Shown: positions 58,513 through 64,000 of the stretch, in pieces | How positions within the stretch are numbered: position 1 is the stretch's first letter | Layout: every line of letters starts with the position of its first letter | Assembly: GCA_000620545.1 (NCBI GenBank) | Contig: JIBA01000013.1 | Coordinates: 434,001 to 498,000 of the forward strand | From: Intrasporangiaceae bacterium URHB0013 | GTDB taxonomy: Bacteria; Actinomycetota; Actinomycetes; Actinomycetales; Dermatophilaceae | Direction of reading: 5' to 3' | Length of the DNA stretch: 64,000 bases | Translations under genes and position numbers: made by a program | The notes under the pieces: generated by a model | Database searches by the model: none | The model's input: the letters and a program-made list of their open reading frames with translations, nothing else | What the model was told of the DNA's origin: nothing

Positions 58513-59539
58513 CCACTCCCAGGTAGGCGGCGATGACCGCCGGGTTGTCGCGGATCTCCGCGGGCGAGCCCTCGGCGATCTTGCGGCCGAACTCGAGCAC
58601 GACGATCCGGTCGGTGACTCCCATGACGAGCTTCATGTCGTGCTCGATGAGCAGGACCGTGTAGCCCTGGTCGCGGATCGTCCGGATCAGCTCCATGAGC
58701 TTGGCCTTCTCGGCCGGGTTGAAGCCGGCCGCCGGCTCGTCCAGGCAGAGCAGCTTGGGGCTCGTGGCCAGCGCACGGGCGATCTCGAGTCGGCGCTGGT
58801 CGCCGTACGGGAGGTTGCGCGCGAGCTCGTCGGCCTTGCCGTCCAGCCCCATGAACGTCAGCAGCTCCATGGCGCGCGCGTAGCCCTGCGACTCCTCGTT
58901 GCGGTGCTTCGGCAGGCGGAACATCGCCGAGACGACGCCGGTGGTGTGGTGCGCGTCGACGCCGACGAGGACGTTCTCCAGAGCAGTCATGTTGGCGAAG
59001 AGGCGGATGTTCTGGAACGTGCGCGCGATGCCCAGCTTGGTGATCTGGAACTTCTTGCGCTTGCCCAACGGCTCGCTCAGGTAACGCACCGCTCCCGACG
59101 TCGGCTGGTAGACGCCGGTCATGACGTTGAAGCACGTCGTCTTGCCGGCGCCGTTCGGGCCGATGAGGCCGAGGATCTCGCCCTTGTTGATGTGGAAGCT
59201 CACCTCGTTGAGGGCCACAACGCCGCCGAAGCGGAGGGTCACCGCGTCGACCTCGAGCAGCTTCTCGCCCTCGGCGACCTCGGGCACCCCGATGTCCTCC
59301 GGCGCGATGTCGACATCCGGGTTGATCTCGGTGACCTCGTCGGCCGGGTCGAAGAGCGCGCTCTCGCCCGCGGGGTCGCCCTGGATCCCGGGCGCGCGCG
59401 TCGGCTCGGCTGCGCCGACCGGCTCGGGCACACCGACCGGGTCGGGCGCGCTTGTCGGGTGGGGCGCGCTCGTCGCGTCGGGCGTGCCGGTGGGTGTCGT
59501 CGGGTCGTCACCCCGGGTGGGTCGGGTCGGGTCAGACAC
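58493..59539 (-). CDS. livG: Branched-chain amino acid ABC importer ATPase LivG with N-terminal extension
   Basis: 348 residues from GTG 59539, chosen because AAGGAG is 6 nt upstream and it overlaps livM by 8 nt. The ABC domain begins near residue 95 (KLLEVDAVTLRFGGVVAL) with Walker A LIGPNGAGKTTCFN, the LivG-type insert, signature PYGDQRRLEIARAL and Walker B LLCLDEPAAGFNP. The first ~90 residues are a Pro/Thr/Ala/Asp-rich disordered segment made of degenerate repeats, absent from typical LivG (about 255 residues). A start nearer residue 90 cannot be excluded but no better ribosome-binding site was seen. Confidence 0.9.
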   Translation of the reverse strand: MSDPTRPTRGDDPTTPTGTPDATSAPHPTSAPDPVGVPEPVGAAEPTRAPGIQGDPAGESALFDPADEVTEINPDVDIAPEDIGVPEVAEGEKLLEVDAVTLRFGGVVALNEVSFHINKGEILGLIGPNGAGKTTCFNVMTGVYQPTSGAVRYLSEPLGKRKKFQITKLGIARTFQNIRLFANMTALENVLVGVDAHHTTGVVSAMFRLPKHRNEESQGYARAMELLTFMGLDGKADELARNLPYGDQRRLEIARALATSPKLLCLDEPAAGFNPAEKAKLMELIRTIRDQGYTVLLIEHDMKLVMGVTDRIVVLEFGRKIAEGSPAEIRDNPAVIAAYLGVDEEDAS

Positions 59540-60674
59540 TGGCTTCTCCTTCCTCGAGAACGGCCTGTCTGTCGTCCGCTCGCTTGGCGCGGACCGTGCG
59601 GCGTGGCGGCAGCAGTCCCTGCGGGCGGAAGATCGCGAGCAGCATGAGGGCGAGCCCGAAGACGAGGACGCGGAAGTCGGCGAACTCGCGGAAGCGCTCC
59701 GGGAAGTAGCTGACGACGATCGCACCCACGATGACACCCCAGCGGTTGCCGGCGCCACCGACGACGACGGCCGCCAGGAAGAGGATCGAGAGCAGCAGCT
59801 CGAAGCTCTGCGGGTTGATGAAGCCGGACTTCGTCGCGAAGAGTGCACCGGACAGGCCACCGATGGCGGCACCGAGGGCGAACGCGAGGAGCTTGAAGCG
59901 GAAGGTCGGCACACCCATCAGCTCGGCGGCGTCCTCGTCCTCTCGGGTGGCCTCCCAGGCACGACCGACCCGGCTGTCCTTGACGAGGATGTCGAAGAGC
60001 AGGACGAGGCCGATGACGACGAGGGCGAGCCAGTAGTACGGCACGAAGTCGTTGATGCCGAACTTGAGGAAGGTCGAGGTCGTGTCGAGGTCGACCACCG
60101 GCGCGCCGCTGCTCCAGTCGATGCTCGGGACCTCGAACAGCTCGAGGCCGGGAGGCTTCGGGATGTTGGAGATGCCCTGCGCACCGCCGAGGTACTCGAG
60201 GTTGACCAGGGTCAGGCGGACGATCTCACCGAAGCCGAGGGTGACGATGGCGAGGTAGTCACCACGCACGCGCAGGGTCGGAGCGCCGAGGATGACGCCC
60301 GAGATCATGGCGGCGACGATCGCGAGCGGCACGACGACGACCCAGGAGAGCTTTCCGTGCTCGGCACTCAGGACACCGACGGTGTAGGCGCCGATGGCGT
60401 AGAAGCCGACGTAGCCGAGGTCGAGCAGACCGGCGTAGCCGACGACGATGTTGAGGCCGAGGGCCACGAGCACGTAGGTCGCGACGGTGAAGAGGACTCC
60501 ACCGAAGTCGGAGCCCTCGGTCGTGATGAACGGGATGTTGAGCAGCGGCAAGAGGAACAGGAAGACGGCGAAGAGAGCCCAGAGGAGGATCTTGGCCGCC
60601 GTCGGGAGGTTGTCGACGCGCTCCCTGAAGCCGGGACCGCTGTCCTGGGGACGGGCTGTGGCTGCGGTGCTCAT
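59532..60674 (-). CDS. livM: Branched-chain amino acid ABC importer permease LivM
   Basis: 380 residues, about 9-10 helices. Conserved LivM segments YVLVALGLNIVVGYAGLLDLG and LRVRGDYLAIVTLGFGEIVRL, with the ATPase-docking loop GRAWEATREDEDAAELMGV. The start overlaps livH by 4 nt. Confidence 0.94.
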   Translation of the reverse strand: MSTAATARPQDSGPGFRERVDNLPTAAKILLWALFAVFLFLLPLLNIPFITTEGSDFGGVLFTVATYVLVALGLNIVVGYAGLLDLGYVGFYAIGAYTVGVLSAEHGKLSWVVVVPLAIVAAMISGVILGAPTLRVRGDYLAIVTLGFGEIVRLTLVNLEYLGGAQGISNIPKPPGLELFEVPSIDWSSGAPVVDLDTTSTFLKFGINDFVPYYWLALVVIGLVLLFDILVKDSRVGRAWEATREDEDAAELMGVPTFRFKLLAFALGAAIGGLSGALFATKSGFINPQSFELLLSILFLAAVVVGGAGNRWGVIVGAIVVSYFPERFREFADFRVLVFGLALMLLAIFRPQGLLPPRRTVRAKRADDRQAVLEEGEASV

Positions 60675-61660
60675 GCGCGGGCCTTTCCGAGGGACTCACC
60701 GAGCAGACCGGTGGGCCGGAACAGGAGGATGAGGATGAGCAGCACGAAGGCGACGACGTCCTTCCACTGGCTGCCGACGAGCGCCGACCCGTAGTTCTCG
60801 GCGAGACCGAGGACGAATCCGCCGACCAGCGCTCCGCGCAGGTTGCCGATGCCGCCGAGGACGGCGGCGGTGAAGGCCTTGACGCCGAGGATGAAGCCGG
60901 CGTCGTAGCGGGTGATGCCGATCTTCAGCATGTAGAAGGCCGCGGCCGCGCCGGCCATGACACCACCGACGAGGAAGGTCACCTGGATGACCCGGTCGCG
61001 GTTGACACCCATGAGGGCAGCGGCCTCGGGGTCCATCGCCACCGCGCGGATGCCGCGGCCGAGGCGGGACCGCTTGACGAACTGGTCGAGCACGACCATG
61101 AGCACGATCGCGCCGATGATGACGAAGATGTCGACGTTCGTCACGTTGTAACCGCCGACCGTGAAGATCGGCTGCGGCGAGATGATGGTCGGCATGCCCG
61201 CGTTGTTGCGGGAGTTGCGCACGTAGTCGCGCAGGTTCTCCTCGAGCCCGACCCAGGCGACGATGCGGCTGCGCAGACCCATGATCTCCGCCAGGACGAA
61301 CGAGGCACCGATGGCGGAGATGAGGGCGATGAGGGGTGGCGCGTTGCGCTTGCGTAGCGGTCGGTACGCGACACGCTCGAGCAGCACGGCGATGAGGCCC
61401 GATACGGCCATGGCCGCCACGAACATCATCGCGACCCAGAAGACGACCGGCCCCACGCCGGCGCCGGGCCGACCACCGAGGAGCATGACCACCCACAGCG
61501 CTGCGAAGGTGCCGTACATGAACACCTCGGAGTGCGCGAAGTTGATGAGTCGCAGCACGCCGTAGACGAGCGTGTAGCCGAGGGCGACGAGCGCGTAGAT
61601 GGCGCCCAGGGTGAGACCGGTGACGGTGAGAGCGGCGAAGTTGTCGATGAGGAACTGCAT
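60671..61660 (-). CDS. livH: Branched-chain amino acid ABC importer permease LivH
   Basis: 329 residues with about eight helices. LivH motifs LGAIYALVALGYTLVYGVLRLINF at the N-terminus and the docking loop LGRGIRAVAMDPEAAALMGV. AGGAGG is 7 nt before ATG 61660. A hairpin separates it from livJ. Confidence 0.95.
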   Translation of the reverse strand: MQFLIDNFAALTVTGLTLGAIYALVALGYTLVYGVLRLINFAHSEVFMYGTFAALWVVMLLGGRPGAGVGPVVFWVAMMFVAAMAVSGLIAVLLERVAYRPLRKRNAPPLIALISAIGASFVLAEIMGLRSRIVAWVGLEENLRDYVRNSRNNAGMPTIISPQPIFTVGGYNVTNVDIFVIIGAIVLMVVLDQFVKRSRLGRGIRAVAMDPEAAALMGVNRDRVIQVTFLVGGVMAGAAAAFYMLKIGITRYDAGFILGVKAFTAAVLGGIGNLRGALVGGFVLGLAENYGSALVGSQWKDVVAFVLLILILLFRPTGLLGESLGKARA

Positions 61661-61721
61661 CCAAGACCTCCTGGGCCGGGTGCGGTGGGCGGGATCAGAG
61701 GTCGAGCGCCAGCCGAACGAA

Positions 61722-61752
61722 GGGCGGTCGGAGCCTACTGCTCCGACCGCCC
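61722..61752 (-). terminator. Intercistronic hairpin between livJ and livH
   Basis: Perfect 13-bp stem (61722-61734 with 61740-61752), loop of 5 nt. Its place after the binding-protein gene suggests partial termination or stabilisation so that LivJ outnumbers the membrane subunits. Confidence 0.7.
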
Positions 61753-61771
61753 CCTATCGATGACGTTCGCG

Positions 61772-62917
61772 TTACTTGATCTCGCCCTCGGAGACGATCT
61801 TGCCGCCGTCCACCTTGTAGGCGAAGACCTTGATGTCGGCCGACTCGCCCTTGGGGTCGAACTTGAGCTGCTTCGTCACGCCCTTCTTGTCGTAGGACTT
61901 GACGAAGTCGACCATGTTCTCGCGGTCCTTGCCGGCGGCGATGCCGTCGAGCAGGATCGTGGCGGAGTCGTAGCCCTCACCGGAGTAGGTGTTGGGGTCC
62001 TCGTTGTACTTCGCCTTGTAGGCGGCCTGGAAGTCGGGAGCCACGTCCGGCGGGACGCACGGGCAGGTGATGATCGTGCCCTCGGCAGCGTCCTTGGCGT
62101 TGTCGATGAAGGACTGGTCCTTGACGCCGTCGGCCACGACGAACGTGCCCTTCCAGCCGGCGTCGCGCAGCTGCTTGATGAGCGGCGCGGCCTCGGGCGA
62201 GTAACCACCGAAGAAGAGCGCGTCGGCGCCCGAGCTCGTCACCTTCGTGACGGAGGCGCTGAAGTCGGTCTGCTTCTGCTGGATGGTGTCGTTGCCGACG
62301 ACCTGCGCGCCGAGGTCCTTGCGGACGATGTCGGCCAGGCCCTTGCCGTACTCGGACGCGTCGTCGATGACGTAGGTCTTCGTCGACTTGACGGTGTCCT
62401 TGATGTACTTGGCGGCGGCGGGACCCTGCGTCGCGTCGTTGCCGAGCGCGCGGAAGAACGTCTTCCAGCCGTTGTCGGCCAGAGCCGGGTTCGTCGCCGA
62501 CGGCGTGATGGTGACGAGGCCTGCCTCGTTGAACGCCGGGTCGGCGGCCTTGGACTCGCCGGAGAACGCAGGACCCACGATGCCGACGACCTTCTTGTCG
62601 TCGATGGCCTTCTTGGCCAGGGCCGGGGCCTGCGTGGGGTCGCCCTGCGAGTCGTAGTTCTCGAGGGTGACCTTGCAGTTCGGGTTCTTCTTGTTGTAGT
62701 CGTCGAGGGCGAGGTTCACGCCGTTCTGGATGTAGATGCCCAGGTTGGCGTTCGGGCCGGTGAGGGCGCCGAACATGCCGATCTTCTGGTCGCAAGCAGC
62801 CTGCGAGGCCCCACCGGAGCCGCCTGCCGCCGGGGTTTCGCCACCCTTGGTGCCACAGGCACCGAGGGCAAGTGCTGCGACCGCGAGCGGCACAGCGAAC
62901 TTGAGGGTAGAACGCAC
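61772..62917 (-). CDS. livJ: Branched-chain amino acid-binding lipoprotein LivJ
   Basis: 381 residues from GTG 62917, with AGGAGG 6 nt upstream. Lipoprotein signal VRSTLKFAVPLAVAALALG followed by the lipobox Cys, then a Gly/Ser linker and a type-I periplasmic-binding fold (KIGMFGALTGPNANLG, VVGIVGPAFSGESKAADP, GEGYDSATILLDGI). Delivers leucine/isoleucine/valine or related amino acids to LivHMGF. Confidence 0.93.
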   Translation of the reverse strand: MRSTLKFAVPLAVAALALGACGTKGGETPAAGGSGGASQAACDQKIGMFGALTGPNANLGIYIQNGVNLALDDYNKKNPNCKVTLENYDSQGDPTQAPALAKKAIDDKKVVGIVGPAFSGESKAADPAFNEAGLVTITPSATNPALADNGWKTFFRALGNDATQGPAAAKYIKDTVKSTKTYVIDDASEYGKGLADIVRKDLGAQVVGNDTIQQKQTDFSASVTKVTSSGADALFFGGYSPEAAPLIKQLRDAGWKGTFVVADGVKDQSFIDNAKDAAEGTIITCPCVPPDVAPDFQAAYKAKYNEDPNTYSGEGYDSATILLDGIAAGKDRENMVDFVKSYDKKGVTKQLKFDPKGESADIKVFAYKVDGGKIVSEGEIK

Positions 62918-62964
62918 GGGTGTCCTCCTGATGTCACACATCCCTCAGTCGAGGGCTGAGACGG

Positions 62965-62994
62965 AGACTAGGCCGAAACCCGTGCCGCGGTCAC
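62965..62994 (-). promoter_or_regulatory. liv operon promoter
   Basis: Minus-strand GTGACC (62989-62994), 18 nt, TAGTCT (62965-62970). The leader of about 40 nt has a small CCCTC/GAGGG hairpin (62943-62956) and the livJ Shine-Dalgarno. Confidence 0.6.
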
Positions 62995-63068
62995 CACAAA
63001 CCGCTGATCGGTGACCGTGTCGTGACCTCCGAGGACCCGGCGCGGGACGATGTTCGGCGCCGGGCGCG

Positions 63069-63785
63069 TCAGGACGCCGGAAAACCGTTGATGACGGCCT
63101 CGGCGACCTCTTTCATCCCGAGTCGGCGGTCCATCGCGGTCTTCTGGATCCAGCGGAAGGCGTCGGACTCGCTCAGCTTGAGCTGGCTCATGAGCACGCC
63201 CTTGGCCCGGTCGACGAGCTTGCGGGTCTCGAGCCGCTCGCCCAGGTCGGCGATCTCGGCCTCGAGGGCCTTGAGCTCCTGCCAGCGGGACGTGGCGATG
63301 TCGATGGCCGGGCGCAGGTCGTCGGCGGTGAACGGCTTGACGATGTAGGCCATCACGCCGGCGTCACGGGCGCGCTCGACGAGCTCGGTCTGCGAGAAGG
63401 CGGTGAGCATGATGACGGGGCACAGCTTGGACTCGTGCAGCTGCTCGGCGGCCGAGAGCCCGTCGAGCACGGGCATCTTCACGTCCATGATGACGAGGTC
63501 GGGCTTGACCTCCCTGGCGAGCTCGACGGCCTGCTCGCCGTTGCTGGCCTGGCCGACGACGTCGTAGCCCTGCTCGCCGAGCATCTCGACGAGGTCGAGA
63601 CGGATGAGCGCCTCGTCCTCCGCGACGAGGATGCGGGTGGCCCCGGACACCGCGGCGCCCGGACCGGAGGCGGTCTCGGGAGTCTGCGACGCCTCTGAGG
63701 ACGCCTCGGGGGCCCCCGGGGACATGGAGGCCCCGGCTGCGGTGGCGGGGGTCGGCTTGGGCGTGGTGCTCTCGTCAGTGCTCAC
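63069..63785 (-). CDS. pdtaR: ANTAR-domain response regulator (PdtaR-like)
   Basis: 238 residues from GTG 63785. After a ~48-residue Pro/Ser/Thr-rich leader comes a receiver domain (Asp57/Glu58 pocket, phospho-acceptor Asp101 in [13 protein letters not shown], Lys150) and a C-terminal ANTAR RNA-binding domain ([20 protein letters not shown]). ANTAR proteins bind paired hexaloop RNA hairpins to prevent termination. Rv1626/PdtaR of M. tuberculosis, partner of kinase PdtaS, sits in the same region near polA. The kinase is not in this window. Leaderless: TACGCT (63792-63797), 6 nt, GTG. Confidence 0.93.
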   Translation of the reverse strand: MSTDESTTPKPTPATAAGASMSPGAPEASSEASQTPETASGPGAAVSGATRILVAEDEALIRLDLVEMLGEQGYDVVGQASNGEQAVELAREVKPDLVIMDVKMPVLDGLSAAEQLHESKLCPVIMLTAFSQTELVERARDAGVMAYIVKPFTADDLRPAIDIATSRWQELKALEAEIADLGERLETRKLVDRAKGVLMSQLKLSESDAFRWIQKTAMDRRLGMKEVAEAVINGFPAS

Positions 63786-63791
63786 GGGCAA

Positions 63792-63797
63792 AGCGTA
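63792..63797 (-). promoter_or_regulatory. Leaderless -10 element of pdtaR
   Basis: Minus-strand TACGCT followed by 6 nt and GTG 63785. Confidence 0.6.
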
Positions 63798-63913
63798 GCC
63801 GGGGCCAGGTTTCGGGCGCGTTTCGGGGACCGTCACCGAGGCGTCACGGCAGCCGCGGCCGGGATGATGTCTGCGCGGCCGGTCCGACGCGGCGCCGGCG
63901 AGGGCGCCGAGGG

Positions 63914-63996
<83 letters not shown>

Positions 63997-64000
63997 GGGA

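Overview
The window is about 64 kb of very GC-rich DNA (roughly 70% by eye) from an actinobacterium. RbpA, WhiA, OpcA, a mycothiol-dependent-type enzyme, an F420-type PPOX protein, many GTG starts and many predicted leaderless mRNAs all point there. The gene content and order suggest a member of the Micrococcales, perhaps Intrasporangiaceae-like; that placement is an inference. No insertion sequence, prophage, integrase or CRISPR array was seen. The last feature is a tRNA-Leu(CAA) at the right edge.

Layout. 1-10 kb: ctaB, divergent from a tightly overlapped pentose-phosphate operon tkt-tal-pgi-zwf-opcA-pgl that ends at a perfect 15-bp hairpin. 10-19 kb (minus strand): uvrC-rapZ-yvcK-whiA-gap-pgk-tpiA-secG-rbpA, coupling repair, cell-wall/central-metabolism control and lower glycolysis. 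19-30 kb: uvrA with an overlapping Rieske lipoprotein gene; a plus-strand trio of GH15 trehalase-like enzyme, MDMPI-fold protein and metallo-beta-lactamase-fold hydrolase; then a minus-strand two-component pair made of a CRP-like-domain histidine kinase and a response regulator fused to a glutaredoxin-like and a thioredoxin-reductase-like module, both without a CxxC pair. 30-35 kb: small unknown gene, NlpC/P60 protein, RhtA-type exporter, a 12-bp minisatellite, MFS exporter, and terC preceded by a yybP-ykoY (manganese) riboswitch. 35-42 kb: uvrB with a YjbR gene, YciI-like protein, lipoate ligase, coaE-grpB fusion, F420-type PPOX protein and TetR with a clear operator. 42-47 kb: a ugp-like ABC importer operon (ugpA-E-B-C plus glycerophosphodiesterase). 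47-57 kb: rpsA, a methyltransferase, a 909-residue heptad-repeat surface protein with its membrane partner, polA, a hotdog thioesterase and a GNAT. 57-64 kb: a complete livJHMGF branched-chain amino-acid importer, a PdtaR-like ANTAR regulator and the tRNA.

The backbone pdtaR-(...)-polA-rpsA-coaE-uvrB-uvrA-uvrC follows the order known from Mycobacterium, interrupted by transport and regulatory cassettes. The strongest regulatory signal is that uvrA, uvrB, uvrC and polA each carry TGTCGGTG-like / 8 nt / TANNNT followed after 6-7 nt by the start codon. This matches the LexA-independent PafBC (RecA-NDp) DNA-damage promoter, so excision repair and its repair polymerase appear to form one dispersed regulon here. 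At least twelve genes have a TANNNT-type -10 placed 6-7 nt before the start codon, indicating leaderless transcripts.

The most unusual candidate system is the kinase / response-regulator-reductase pair at 26.8-29.9 kb. The riboswitch with a visible P1-versus-Shine-Dalgarno alternative pairing, the heptad-repeat protein behind a terminator hairpin, and the dispersed GGCATAC heptamer are the next most interesting.
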